From DATJFH01 sp035495815 (lineage in GTDB: Bacteria; Acidobacteriota; Terriglobia; Bryobacterales; Bryobacteraceae), in NCBI GenBank assembly GCA_035495815.1, contig DATJFH010000283.1:1-32811 (forward strand): a DNA stretch of 32,811 bases, written 5' to 3'. Below the pieces are notes generated by a model. It was given only the letters and a program-made list of their open reading frames with translations, searched no databases and was not told the origin of the DNA. Each line of letters opens with the position of its first letter. Positions within the stretch are counted from its first letter, which is position 1. Positions 7,989-16,493 of the stretch are shown here, piece by piece. The position numbers and the translations under genes are program-made.

Positions 7989-9833
7989 ATGACGCGCCGT
8001 ATTCGGCTGACTTTGATTTCGGTTTGCCTGGTCGCGCTGCTCACCGGCACGATCTCGGCTTACTATCTGAAGACCGAAATCGACAAACGGTTTCTTTCCG
8101 CCCTGCAGCGCGCCGAAAGCATGAAGAACCTGGCTGCCGACAGCGTCGCCCGCAGCCTTGACCGCAGCCCGTCGGTTCCCATCCCGGATGCGCTCGCCAG
8201 CGACGAAGACCTGGCGGGCCGGCTGTCCAAGATCATGACCTTCTCCGACAGCCTGATCGAGATCACTATTTGCGATTCCCGGAACCGTGTGCTGCTCAGC
8301 ACCGATCCCTCCCGCCGCCGGGGGGATCCGTTTCCCAGGGACTATGGCGACTATCGCGCGCTGGCCACGCGAGCCGCCATTCTCGAGAAGATCCGGGTGC
8401 TGCGGGATGAGGGCACGCCGCGCTTCTACCAGCTCTCCGGGGCGCTTGGACCCGAAGGGCAGAGCCCCGATCTGTACGTCCGCGTAGTGATTCTGCCCGG
8501 GCTGCTGCGCAGCGACATTCTGCCCGAACTGGAGAAGGCGGGTATCGTGTCCCTGCTGTCGATTCTGGGCTCGATTCTGATCGCGCTGGTCTTTTCCAAC
8601 TTCGCCTTCCGCCCGCTCAGCAATGTCAGCAAGATGCTCGATCACCTGACCCGGGGCCAGTATGAATCTCCGGAGAGTCCGCGGCGATCCGCGGAAAGGG
8701 AGGACGAATTCGGCGTAATGGTTTCGAAGGTGAATCTGCTCGGCCAGCAGCTTGGCAATTTCGAGCGCCTGCTGGACCAGCTGGAGGAAGCGGTTCTGGT
8801 CTTCGGACAGGATGGCCGGCTGATCGTCGCCTCCGGCGCTCTTGAAAAATTCATCGGGAAACGCCGCGTGGAGCTGATGGGGCTGACCCGGACGGAAATT
8901 TTTCCGCCCGACGCCTCGGTGGGTTTTCGTCTCGAGCAGCTACTCGAAACCGGACGCCCGGTCCGCAATTTTTCGGTACGGTTGGGCGGTGTGAACGGTT
9001 CCTATGGCCCGGCCGAGAGCCAGACCAAGCTCTCGCACGCTCTCCTCTCTGTGGAATTGGTGGAGAGCTTCGCCTCGGGAACGCGCAAGAATACCGGCAT
9101 CATGGTGAGGCTGCGCGACCCCGAAGTGCGGCGGCAGATCAAAGGACAATTGCAGACCGCCGAGCGGCTCACGGCCATCAACCGGGTAACCAGCGGCGTC
9201 GCGCACGAGGTGAAGAACCCGCTCAATGCCATGCTGATGCACGTGGAGCTGGCCCGCATCAAGCTGGCTAAGGGCGATCACGACGTGTCGCAGCAGATGG
9301 ACATCATCTCGAGCGAGATCGTGCGCCTCGACCGCGTAGTGAAGACCTTCCTCGATTTCACGCGCCCCGTCGAGGTGAAATCGACCGAGGTGCCGGTGGA
9401 CAGCTTTGTCTCCGAACTGGTGGAACTGGCGCGACCCCAGGCGCAGGCCGTGGGCGTCACCGTTTCCTCCGACCTGCACGCCCCGGGGGCCACCATCGTC
9501 GTCGATTCCGACCTGCTGAAACAGGCGGCGCTGAACATCGTGGTGAACGGAATCGAGGCCATGCCGCAAGGCGGCGAGCTGCGTTTTGAATCTTCCATGA
9601 CCAATGAAGAAGCCGAGATCCGCATTTCCGATTCGGGCGGCGGAATCCCGCCGGATAAGCGCGACAAGATTTTTCAGCTCTACTTCACCACCAAAAAGAA
9701 GGGCTCCGGAATCGGACTGGCGATGACTTTCCGGATTGTGCAACTCCACAATGGTAAAATTGACTTTTCCAGTGAACCGGGGAAGGGAACTACGTTCACT
9801 CTTCGTTTTCCGCTGGAAGGTGTAGCTCAATGA
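7989..9833 (+). CDS. Membrane sensor histidine kinase with HAMP and PAS domains
   Basis: The 614-residue protein has a first membrane helix at residues 7-27, a periplasmic sensor region to about 182, a second helix near 183-205, a HAMP linker near 205-257 and a PAS-like domain from about 260. The HisKA domain has the phosphoacceptor His406 in GVAHEVKNPLNAM. The ATPase domain shows the N box (NIVVNGIEAM), G1 (DSGGGIPPD) and F/G2 (IFQLYFTTKKKGSGIGLAM). All catalytic boxes are intact. No response regulator gene is adjacent, so the partner is elsewhere. It sits 6 nt after the quinone oxidoreductase gene and overlaps the lipoprotein start by ATGA, an unusual position for a kinase. Confidence 0.9.
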   Translation: MTRRIRLTLISVCLVALLTGTISAYYLKTEIDKRFLSALQRAESMKNLAADSVARSLDRSPSVPIPDALASDEDLAGRLSKIMTFSDSLIEITICDSRNRVLLSTDPSRRRGDPFPRDYGDYRALATRAAILEKIRVLRDEGTPRFYQLSGALGPEGQSPDLYVRVVILPGLLRSDILPELEKAGIVSLLSILGSILIALVFSNFAFRPLSNVSKMLDHLTRGQYESPESPRRSAEREDEFGVMVSKVNLLGQQLGNFERLLDQLEEAVLVFGQDGRLIVASGALEKFIGKRRVELMGLTRTEIFPPDASVGFRLEQLLETGRPVRNFSVRLGGVNGSYGPAESQTKLSHALLSVELVESFASGTRKNTGIMVRLRDPEVRRQIKGQLQTAERLTAINRVTSGVAHEVKNPLNAMLMHVELARIKLAKGDHDVSQQMDIISSEIVRLDRVVKTFLDFTRPVEVKSTEVPVDSFVSELVELARPQAQAVGVTVSSDLHAPGATIVVDSDLLKQAALNIVVNGIEAMPQGGELRFESSMTNEEAEIRISDSGGGIPPDKRDKIFQLYFTTKKKGSGIGLAMTFRIVQLHNGKIDFSSEPGKGTTFTLRFPLEGVAQ

Positions 9834-10489
9834 AGTTGGCCCTCCTTACCCTCCTGTTGACCGCCTGTTGTTTGTGGACTCTGAGTCTGCCCGGCTGCTC
9901 CCTGATGGCTGGGAAAGCGGCTCCGCGTCCGGCCGCGGCCGCCCCGAAACCGGCTCCGGCCGCTCCCGATTCCCCGGAGGTGGAAACTGCCGCCGACCTG
10001 CCCATATCCGTCCCGCAGACGCAGGTGACGCTGCCGAGTCCGCAGCCGATTCAGGCCGAAGCCCTCAGCGTGGTGAAAGTGGAATCGCCTCCGGTGGCGC
10101 CGCCTGCTCCCCCTGCCAAGCCCCGCCCGGCCCCGAGGTCGGAGCCCCGCCAGCCGGCCACGACTACCGCGAACACTCAGCCCGCGCCTGCCGTCCCCGT
10201 TGCACCGCCCCCTCCAGTCGCTTCGCGGCCCCGCATCCGGCCCGTGGAGTCGGCCGCGGAACGGCAGCGGCTGACGGCAGAAATCGCAACCAAGCAGAAG
10301 CATGTCCAGGAAAATCTTGGAAAAGCCCGCAGCCGCCAGCTCTCCGAGGCGGAGAAGAACACCCTCGAGCGCGTCCTGGCATTCCTCGAACAGACCGACG
10401 CCGCCTTGAGGGATCAGGACCTGCAGCAGGCCGCGGCGCTTTCCAGTCGTGCCTTGCTCCTCAGCCAGGAATTGAATCCCGAGAAGTAA
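9830..10489 (+). CDS. Predicted lipoprotein with Pro/Ala-rich linker
   Basis: The 219-residue product has a lipoprotein-type signal. The more plausible acylated residue is Cys23 (SLPGC), giving a normal-length signal; Cys13 (LLTAC) fits the lipobox better but leaves a very short signal. Residues about 28-140 are a low-complexity Pro/Ala/Val linker, and residues about 145-219 form a predicted helical bundle or coiled coil with many Glu, Gln and Lys. The layout of anchor, flexible spacer and helical domain suggests an envelope-spanning structural or adaptor protein. It overlaps the kinase by 4 nt, so it could be the kinase's sensory partner, though nothing proves it. The family is unknown. Confidence 0.72.
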   Translation: MKLALLTLLLTACCLWTLSLPGCSLMAGKAAPRPAAAAPKPAPAAPDSPEVETAADLPISVPQTQVTLPSPQPIQAEALSVVKVESPPVAPPAPPAKPRPAPRSEPRQPATTTANTQPAPAVPVAPPPPVASRPRIRPVESAAERQRLTAEIATKQKHVQENLGKARSRQLSEAEKNTLERVLAFLEQTDAALRDQDLQQAAALSSRALLLSQELNPEK

Positions 10490-11587
10490 GTGAAGGATCT
10501 CGCCGTGGACGAATTCGAATCGAGGCGGCGTGCCCTTGCCGCGCAATTGCCCGCCAAACACGCGGACGCGCTGCTGGTGACCTTCCTTCCCAACGTGCGC
10601 TATCTGACCGGCTACACCGGCACCAGCGGGCTGCTGTTGCTCGAAGGCTCCGGTGAAGCGCTGTTCTTCACCGACCCGCGCTACCGGATTCAGGCCGCCG
10701 CCGAGGTGAGCTGCCGCGTCAAGGTAAGTTCGGGCCCGATTCTTGCGGACGTGGTGAAACTAGCCTCCGCCCGAAAGATCCGGCGGCTGGGCTTCGAGAA
10801 GTCGAGAATCGGCTACGAGCAGTTTGAATTTCTGAAGTCCAGGCTGCCCTCCCGGTGCTCGCTGGAGCCCCTGGCCGGGCTGGTGGAAACGCAGCGTATG
10901 GTGAAGTCGGAATCAGAGATTTCACTGATCCACCGTTCGGTGGAGGCTAATTCGAGAGCCTTTGAAGCGGCCTTGCGGACAGTGCGCCCCGGACATACGC
11001 GGGAGGCCGACCTGGCTGCTGAGATCGATTACCGGATGCGGAAGCTTGGAGCCGAAAAGCCGGCCTTCGATACCATCGTCGCCTCCGGACCCCGGTCGGC
11101 TTTGCCGCATGCCCAACCCTCCCAAAGAATTACCGGCAAAAATGAACTATTATTAATAGACATGGGCGCCACCCTGGCGGGGTATGCAAGCGACATGACC
11201 CGGGTCGTGTTCCTGGGAAGCCCCAGCTCCAGAATCAAAAGGGTTTACCGGGCCGTGCTGGAGGCGCAACTGTCCGCCATCGAGGCGGTGCGTCCCGGGG
11301 TTACCGCCGGCCATGTCGACCGGCAGGCGCGGCGCAGTCTGAAGGCGGCCAGGCTGGACAAAGCCTTCATCCACTCCACCGGGCATGGCCTGGGACTGGA
11401 GATACACGAGCCCCCCCGGTTAGGGAAGAAGGACAAAACCAGGCTCGAGGAGGGAATGGCCATCACCATCGAGCCGGGGGTCTACCTGGAGGGATTTGGC
11501 GGAGTCCGCATCGAGGACACTGTGGTAGTGACCAGGAACGGCTGCAGGGTGCTGACGCCGACGCCCAAAGAGCTGCGGGACTTGTGA
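10490..11587 (+). CDS. Xaa-Pro aminopeptidase-like M24 peptidase
   Basis: The protein (365 residues from GTG 10490) has a creatinase N-domain (LLVTFLPNVRYLTGYTG) and a pita-bread M24 catalytic domain. All five metal ligands are present: Asp224 and Asp235 in IDMGATLAGYASDMTR, His299 in STGHGLGLEIHEPP, Glu328 in TIEPGVY and Glu342 in RIEDTVVV. It should remove N-terminal residues preceding proline in the cytosol. The first GTG follows the lipoprotein TAA directly. GTG 10505 is a good alternative start, with AAGGA 7 nt before it. The gene precedes accB-accC, an arrangement known in other phyla with efp between; efp is missing here. Confidence 0.88.
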   Translation: MKDLAVDEFESRRRALAAQLPAKHADALLVTFLPNVRYLTGYTGTSGLLLLEGSGEALFFTDPRYRIQAAAEVSCRVKVSSGPILADVVKLASARKIRRLGFEKSRIGYEQFEFLKSRLPSRCSLEPLAGLVETQRMVKSESEISLIHRSVEANSRAFEAALRTVRPGHTREADLAAEIDYRMRKLGAEKPAFDTIVASGPRSALPHAQPSQRITGKNELLLIDMGATLAGYASDMTRVVFLGSPSSRIKRVYRAVLEAQLSAIEAVRPGVTAGHVDRQARRSLKAARLDKAFIHSTGHGLGLEIHEPPRLGKKDKTRLEEGMAITIEPGVYLEGFGGVRIEDTVVVTRNGCRVLTPTPKELRDL

Positions 11588-11623
11588 AGATAGAGTTGCT
11601 CGAGTGGGGCAGCAATCCTGCCC

Positions 11624-11647
11624 GCCGCCATCTTTCGGGCGGCTTTT
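11624..11647 (+). terminator. Possible weak terminator or attenuator before accB
   Basis: GCCGCC (11624-11629) can pair with GGCGGC (11638-11643) around an 8-nt loop, followed directly by TTTT. It lies between the aminopeptidase stop and accB ATG 11657. The stem is short and the T run has only four residues, so it may only reduce read-through, or be irrelevant. Confidence 0.3.
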
Positions 11648-11656
11648 CGATCGCTT

Positions 11657-12136
11657 ATGACAATTGACGAGATTCGTGAACTGATAAACCTGTTGAACGA
11701 GAGTGGGATCGGAGAGTTGGAGGTGCAGCGGGGAGACAACCGCGTACGGATACGGAGGACGGTGCGCGAGCGGCCCATGGGATTCATGCCTGTGGAAGCT
11801 TCCACGTCCGTGTCCGTTCCGCCGCCCGACACGACTTCGTTCCGCACGGCCCCGTCCTCCGCTGCCGTCCAAACGCCCCCGCTGCCGGCTGAAAATGAAA
11901 TGCTCGTCAAATCTCCCATTGTGGGGACCTTTTATGAAAGCAGCTCCCCCGGAAGCCCGCCCTTTGTCCGGGTGGGCGAGACGGTGCAGCCCGGATCCGT
12001 GCTCTGCATTATCGAATCGATGAAGCTGATGAACGAGATCGAGGCTGAAGTCGCCGGCGTGGTGACCAGCAAGCTGGTCGGCAACGGCCAGCCGGTCGAG
12101 TACGGGGAGGCTTTGTTTGGCATCCGCCCCCTTTAA
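11657..12136 (+). CDS. accB: Biotin carboxyl carrier protein of acetyl-CoA carboxylase
   Basis: The 159-residue protein has the usual AccB plan: an N-terminal helical segment (MTIDEIRELINLLNESGI), a Pro/Ser/Thr-rich linker at about residues 40-80 and a C-terminal biotinyl domain. The biotinylated lysine is Lys123 in IIESMKLMNEIEAEV. It carries carboxybiotin between biotin carboxylase and carboxyltransferase in the first step of fatty acid synthesis. No Shine-Dalgarno sequence precedes ATG 11657; instead a hairpin ends 9 nt upstream, which could matter for control of expression. Its last 20 nt overlap accC. Confidence 0.95.
   Translation: MTIDEIRELINLLNESGIGELEVQRGDNRVRIRRTVRERPMGFMPVEASTSVSVPPPDTTSFRTAPSSAAVQTPPLPAENEMLVKSPIVGTFYESSSPGSPPFVRVGETVQPGSVLCIIESMKLMNEIEAEVAGVVTSKLVGNGQPVEYGEALFGIRPL
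12104..12110 (+). promoter_or_regulatory. Ribosome binding site deciding the TTG start of accC
   Basis: GGGGAGG inside the end of accB lies 6 nt before TTG 12117. No ATG or GTG lies near the expected N-terminus (PFKKVLIANRGEIA), so this site fixes the rare TTG start. Confidence 0.7.
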
Positions 12137-13496
12137 GAAAGTCCTGATCGCCAACCGCGGCGAAATCGCGCTGCGGGTCATCTGCGCCTGCCGGGAGCTG
12201 GGAATCGGAACGGTGGCCGTGTATTCGGAAGCGGACCGCGAGAGCCTCCACGTCCGGTTCGCCGACCAGGCGGTCTGTATCGGCCCGGCCAAGAGCGCCA
12301 AAAGTTACCTCAACATTCCGTCGGTGATTTCGGCCGCCGAGATCACCAATGTGGACGCCATTCATCCGGGATACGGGTTCCTCAGCGAGAACGCCGGATT
12401 CGCCGAAGTATGCGACGTCTCGGGCATCAAATTTATCGGGCCGGCCCCGGCCGTGATTCGCTCCATGGGCGTGAAGGATTGCGCCCGGGCCATCATGCAG
12501 GACGCAGGCGTTCCGATCCTGCCGGGTTCGGGCGGCGTACTCGGCAGCGCAGAAGAAGCCGTGGAAACGGCGCGGCGCATCGGATATCCCGTCATCGTGA
12601 AGGCGTCGAACGGCGGCGGCGGGCGCGGCATGCGCATCGTGCGCCAGGATTCGGAGATGCCGGGGCTGTTCGCCCAGGCCCAGCAGGAGGCAGCCGCTGC
12701 TTTCAGCTCGCCCGATGTCTACCTGGAGAAGTTCATCGAAGCTCCGCGGCACATCGAGTTCCAGGTGCTGGCGGATGAGCACGGAGACGTGGAGATTCTG
12801 GGAGAGCGCGAGTGCTCCATCCAGCGCCGGCATCAGAAGCTGATCGAGGAATCGCCGTCCCCGAAAGTGACGCCGGAGCTGCGCGAACGGATTTCGAACA
12901 AGCTCAAGGCGGCCATGAAAGCGGTGGGCTATACGAACGCAGGCACGGTCGAGTTCCTGATGGATGAAAAGGGCGACCTGTACTTCATCGAAGTCAACGC
13001 GCGTGTTCAGGTGGAGCATCCGGTGACGGAGCTGGTGACCGGAATCGACATCGTGAAGAGCCAGTTGCGGATCGCGGCCGGCGCCCGGCTCGCCGATATT
13101 ATCGAGACCCCGGTCCGCTTCCGCGGCCATGCGATCGAATGCCGTATCAACGCGGAGAATCCGGACACCTTTGCCCCGTCGCCGGGGCGTGTAACGGGAC
13201 TGAACCTGCCCGGAGGCATCGGAGTGCGCGTGGATACGGCGGCGTATCAGGATTGCGTGATTCCGCCCTACTACGACTCGCTGGTAGCCAAGCTGATCAC
13301 CCACGGCGGCGACCGCGCCGAGGCCATCGCCCGCATGAACCGTGCGCTGGGAATGTTCGTGGTGGAGGGTATCCACACATCGATACCCCTGCAGCAGAAG
13401 GTCTTGCAGGATCCGGATTTTCGGGCAGGGCGTTTCGATACGAACTTCATCAAGAGGTTCCTGCCCTCCGAGAAGCCGGTGAAGGCGAAGGCCTGA
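12117..13496 (+). CDS. accC: Biotin carboxylase of acetyl-CoA carboxylase
   Basis: The 459-residue protein is a full-length AccC. It starts KKVLIANRGEIALR, has the ATP-grasp glycine loop KASNGGGGRGMRIV and the ERECSIQRRHQKLIEESP segment. The active-site strand FIEVNARVQVEHPVTE supplies the catalytic Glu, Asn and Arg. It carboxylates biotin on AccB using ATP and bicarbonate. Translation begins at TTG 12117 within accB, with GGGGAGG 6 nt upstream; a weak start codon behind a strong site may help set the AccB:AccC ratio. No carboxyltransferase genes (accA/accD) are in the window, as is common where accBC stand apart. Confidence 0.95.
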   Translation: MASAPFKKVLIANRGEIALRVICACRELGIGTVAVYSEADRESLHVRFADQAVCIGPAKSAKSYLNIPSVISAAEITNVDAIHPGYGFLSENAGFAEVCDVSGIKFIGPAPAVIRSMGVKDCARAIMQDAGVPILPGSGGVLGSAEEAVETARRIGYPVIVKASNGGGGRGMRIVRQDSEMPGLFAQAQQEAAAAFSSPDVYLEKFIEAPRHIEFQVLADEHGDVEILGERECSIQRRHQKLIEESPSPKVTPELRERISNKLKAAMKAVGYTNAGTVEFLMDEKGDLYFIEVNARVQVEHPVTELVTGIDIVKSQLRIAAGARLADIIETPVRFRGHAIECRINAENPDTFAPSPGRVTGLNLPGGIGVRVDTAAYQDCVIPPYYDSLVAKLITHGGDRAEAIARMNRALGMFVVEGIHTSIPLQQKVLQDPDFRAGRFDTNFIKRFLPSEKPVKAKA

Positions 13497-13607
13497 GCCC
13501 GCGTGGTCAAACCTGAAATCCGGCAGCCGCAGACGAATCTCCGCGGATGAGGTAAGCGCGCTCGCCGCCTATTCGCTGCGGTATTGGCGGCCGCGGCCGG
13601 CGCGTGC

Positions 13608-13613
13608 TAGCAT
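13608..13613 (+). promoter_or_regulatory. Candidate promoter -10 box for the 13622 gene
   Basis: TAGCAT lies 8 nt before ATG 13622, with TTGGCG at 13584-13589 as a possible -35 (18-bp spacing). No Shine-Dalgarno sequence precedes the ATG, so the transcript may be leaderless. Confidence 0.3.
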
Positions 13614-13621
13614 CAGGCCAA

Positions 13622-14050
13622 ATGGCTCTCGGCGAGATCACCAAACAACTGGCGCAGCAGGCCCTCGGCAACCAGATGAAGGATGTGCTCGATTCGCTCC
13701 GCCCGCCCGATCTGTCTTCGATCTCGGAGGGGCTGCGCGCCGCCAAGCCGCCCGCCGGCCCGGGCGATAACGTCGGAGCCACGATCCTCGGGCAAATCCA
13801 GGCCATGCAGAACGCCCTCAAGGAGGATCAGGAGCTGGTCGTCCTGGTCGGCGCCGGGGCCGAGCTGATCCGCGTGCTGGAAATCTTTGTTCCATCCTGG
13901 CGCGTGCTGGTGCTCACCGGCATCGATGCGAATCGCAACGTCACTCGCATCGTCTCGCCGATCGAATCGGCTCAACTCGTCTGCAAAGTCATGCGCGTGC
14001 AGCCGCAAACCAAGGCCGTCCGGATCAGTTTTATCGCCCCGAAGCCGTAA
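13622..14050 (+). CDS. Hypothetical cytosolic protein
   Basis: The 142-residue product starts MALGEITKQLAQQALG; an in-frame GTG at 13604 is a less likely start. There is no signal peptide or membrane helix. Residues 1-70 look helical with a Pro-rich hinge (RAAKPPAGPGD). The second half has beta-strand character: LVVLVGAGAELIRVLEIFVP, RVLVLTGIDANRNVTRIVSP and KAVRISFIAP. I do not recognise the family. It follows accC by 125 bp and appears to have its own promoter. Codon usage matches the neighbours, and the absence of stops supports a real gene. Confidence 0.65.
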   Translation: MALGEITKQLAQQALGNQMKDVLDSLRPPDLSSISEGLRAAKPPAGPGDNVGATILGQIQAMQNALKEDQELVVLVGAGAELIRVLEIFVPSWRVLVLTGIDANRNVTRIVSPIESAQLVCKVMRVQPQTKAVRISFIAPKP

Positions 14051-14166
14051 ACGGAACCGGGAGCCTTTTAAGCGGCCGCCACGGTTTCGCCGGGCATTAA
14101 TGCCAGATGAAGCTTGTACACGAAGACCGCCCTCTTTACGTTCCCTCTTATGAGGAGGCAAGAATA

Positions 14167-14478
14167 ATGAAAACAAAGCTGCTGATCCTTCTTCTGTTGG
14201 CGGGAACTTCTTTGTTTGCAAAAACTCGAGTCTTCGTCGGGATCGGGGCGCCCTACGGTTACGGCTACTACGCTCCGCCGCCGCCCGCGCCACTGGCGGT
14301 CTACGGCCATCCGGCGTACCGTCCCGGGTACATTTGGATCGGTGGATACTGGTATCCCGCCGGACCGCGCTATTACTGGAGAGCCGGCTACTGGGCACGG
14401 CCGCCCTACATCGGCGCGCGCTGGGTAGCGCCCCGTTATTACGGGCGCCGTTATTACCGCGGATACTGGCAGCGATAA
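14167..14478 (+). CDS. Small exported YXWXGG-type aromatic repeat protein
   Basis: The 103-residue protein has a clear signal peptide (MKTKLLILLLLAGTSLFA). The mature part is very rich in Tyr, Pro, Gly, Trp and Arg, with repeats such as YIWIGGYWYP, YWRAGYW and YRGYWQR. This resembles the YXWXGG/WXXGXW repeat proteins common in envelopes of many bacteria, whose function is unknown. AGGAGG at 14153-14158 lies 8 nt before ATG 14167 and decides this start over an in-frame ATG 60 nt upstream. It converges with the Gfo/Idh gene, with only 4 bp between the stops. Confidence 0.8.
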   Translation: MKTKLLILLLLAGTSLFAKTRVFVGIGAPYGYGYYAPPPPAPLAVYGHPAYRPGYIWIGGYWYPAGPRYYWRAGYWARPPYIGARWVAPRYYGRRYYRGYWQR

Positions 14479-14482
14479 CCGC

Positions 14483-15493
14483 TCAGGCTTCGGGCCGCGC
14501 CCAGGAGCTCTCCCGGGCGGACCTGTACACGGCTTCGATAACCGCCATGTTTCGGATCGAATCCTCGAGCGGGGTGGGAACCACGCCGTTCTCCCGCACG
14601 GCTTTCGAGAACGCGTCACCCTGCACGGTATATTGATCACAGGTCGGGAAGGACTCCATTCTGGATCCGCCGCCGAACAGATCCGCGCCGTTATCCACCC
14701 ACAGGCGGCAGGGGCGGTCCGGCGGCGCGTTAAACGGAATCTCGATCTCGATGCGCCCCTTCGTCCCCAACACTTGAGCGCGCTGGTAGGGAACCATCTG
14801 CATGCAGACGGAAAACACGGCGTGCCCCGATTCGAAATCGAGCGCCGCCGAGCTCAGCCGGTCGATCCCCATAGCCGGATCGCGGTCCACCATTCCCATC
14901 ACCCGGGCCGGCTCCCTGCCGTACATGTAGCGCGAAAACTGAATAGCGTAGCAGCCGATGTCCATGAGTGCCCCTCCGCCGGCTTCGGGTATGTTGCGGA
15001 TATTCTTCGGGTCCCGGTTGAAGAAGCTGAACACTACCACGATCGAGCGGATCTCCCCGATCTCTCCCGAGCGTATGATCTCCCGCGCGCGCAGCCACTG
15101 GGGATGCGTCCGCACCATGAACGCTTCTCCGATCTTCACGCCCGTGCGGTCCCGCGCTTCGATCAGGGTACGCGCTTCGGCGACGGTCATCGACAAAGGC
15201 TTTTCGCATAATACGTGCTTGCCCGCCTCGGCGGCCCGGATGGACCAGGGTACGTGCAGGTGGTTCGGCAGGGGATTATAGATCGCCTCCACGTCCGGAT
15301 CGGCCAGCAGTTCTTCATACGAACCGTATGCCTTGGAAATACCAAGCCCGGCGGACGCGTGGCGCGCCGTTTCCGCGTCCCGTGACGCCAGCGCGACAAC
15401 TTCGGACCACTCGCCCTTCTGCATTGCGGGGATCACTTTCGCGGTTCCGATCTTGGCCGAGCTCAGGACGCCCCAACGAACTTTTTTTCGCAT
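14483..15493 (-). CDS. Gfo/Idh/MocA-family NAD(P)-dependent oxidoreductase
   Basis: The 336-residue protein begins MRKKVRWGVLSSAKIG with the dinucleotide-binding fold, followed by YNPLPNHLHVPW and the family signature GKHVLCEKPLSMT, in which the Lys of EKP contacts substrate and cofactor. The C-terminal alpha/beta domain includes GGGALMDIGCYAIQFSRY. Members oxidise or reduce sugars, inositols or similar cyclic polyols; the substrate is not predictable. No export signal is present, so it is cytosolic. ATG 15493 is chosen because upstream in-frame codons run into the divergent gene. It diverges from the Tat amidohydrolase over a 49-bp gap. Confidence 0.85.
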   Translation of the reverse strand: MRKKVRWGVLSSAKIGTAKVIPAMQKGEWSEVVALASRDAETARHASAGLGISKAYGSYEELLADPDVEAIYNPLPNHLHVPWSIRAAEAGKHVLCEKPLSMTVAEARTLIEARDRTGVKIGEAFMVRTHPQWLRAREIIRSGEIGEIRSIVVVFSFFNRDPKNIRNIPEAGGGALMDIGCYAIQFSRYMYGREPARVMGMVDRDPAMGIDRLSSAALDFESGHAVFSVCMQMVPYQRAQVLGTKGRIEIEIPFNAPPDRPCRLWVDNGADLFGGGSRMESFPTCDQYTVQGDAFSKAVRENGVVPTPLEDSIRNMAVIEAVYRSARESSWARPEA

Positions 15494-15530
15494 AGACGAC
15501 AGTCTCGCACAGCAGCGCTGCCCGGAGCGA

Positions 15531-15536
15531 TACAAT
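15531..15536 (+). promoter_or_regulatory. Candidate -10 box for the Tat amidohydrolase (leaderless)
   Basis: TACAAT ends 6 nt before GTG 15543 in the 49-bp divergent region. The only Shine-Dalgarno-like GGAG is 15 nt away, too far to serve the start, so initiation on a leaderless transcript is plausible. Confidence 0.4.
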
Positions 15537-15542
15537 ACCAGC

Positions 15543-16493
15543 GTGAATCGTAGAACTCTCCTCGGAGCGGCGGCCGGTTCCGTCGTGGCCGGCGCCGTCT
15601 CTTCGGCGGCGTCTCTGCCCATCATCGACTGTCATATCCACCTGTTCGATCCCCGCCGCCCGCAAGGCGTGCCGTGGCCCCCCAAGGACAACGCCGTGCT
15701 CTACAAGCCGGCGCTGCCGGACCGGTATCGCAAAATTGCCGCGCCGCTGGGTATCGTCGGCGCGATCGAGGTGGAAGCGAGCCCCCTGCTCGAGGACAAC
15801 CAGTGGGTGCTGGACGTGGCCGCCAAGGACAAGATCATGGTGGGCATGGTCGGCGACATCGAAGCCGGAAAGCCCGAATTCAAGAAGAATCTCGAACGGT
15901 TCCACCGCAATCCGCTGTATCTCGGGATACGTTGTGGGAATCTGTGGGGACGGAATTTCAGCGCGGACGTGGCCAGGCCGGAATTCATTTCGGACATGAA
16001 AGCGCTGGCTGACGCCGGACTGGAGCTCGACACGGCAAATCCTTCGCCGGCCATGATCGTCGACTTGCTCCGCCTCACCGATCGCGTCCCGCAGCTCCGG
16101 ATTGTGATCGATCACCTGCTGCGGATCGATTTGCCTGCCGATCCGGCGGCCCTCAAGCCGTATCATGCCAACCTGCGCGAGCTGGGGAAGCGCAAGCAGG
16201 TTTTCGTGAAAGGCTCCGGCGTGCTGCGCCGCGTCGACGGGCGCGTGCCCGAGGATCTGAACTTCTACCGCGACCGCCTCGATGAGCTGTGGGAGGTGTT
16301 CGGCGAAGATCGCCTGGTTTACGGCAGCGACTGGCCGAACAGCGATCAGTGGGCCGAGTACCCGCGCCAGTTAAAGGTGGTTCGCGAGTACTTCACGGGC
16401 AAGGGGCAGGCGGCGGCGGAAAAATTCTTCTGGAAGAATTCGATCGCGGCGTACAAGTGGGTGAAGCGCGAAGCGAACCAGCCCAAGCTGTAG
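15543..16493 (+). CDS. Tat-exported amidohydrolase, TIM-barrel lactonase-like
   Basis: The 316-residue protein starts at GTG 15543 with a twin-arginine-like signal (NRRTLLGAAAGSVVAGAVSS). The mature enzyme has the amidohydrolase_2 first motif IIDCHIHLFDPRRP, a central VIDHLLRIDLP strand and the C-terminal YGSDWPNSDQW. This pattern is that of COG3618-type TIM-barrel hydrolases, which include sugar-acid lactonases. The next gene on the opposite strand is a Gfo/Idh oxidoreductase; a sugar dehydrogenase and a lactonase would make a sensible pair, but their different compartments argue against a direct relay. It differs clearly from the amidohydrolase at 2719-3546, so the two are not recent duplicates. 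Confidence 0.85.
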   Translation: MNRRTLLGAAAGSVVAGAVSSAASLPIIDCHIHLFDPRRPQGVPWPPKDNAVLYKPALPDRYRKIAAPLGIVGAIEVEASPLLEDNQWVLDVAAKDKIMVGMVGDIEAGKPEFKKNLERFHRNPLYLGIRCGNLWGRNFSADVARPEFISDMKALADAGLELDTANPSPAMIVDLLRLTDRVPQLRIVIDHLLRIDLPADPAALKPYHANLRELGKRKQVFVKGSGVLRRVDGRVPEDLNFYRDRLDELWEVFGEDRLVYGSDWPNSDQWAEYPRQLKVVREYFTGKGQAAAEKFFWKNSIAAYKWVKREANQPKL

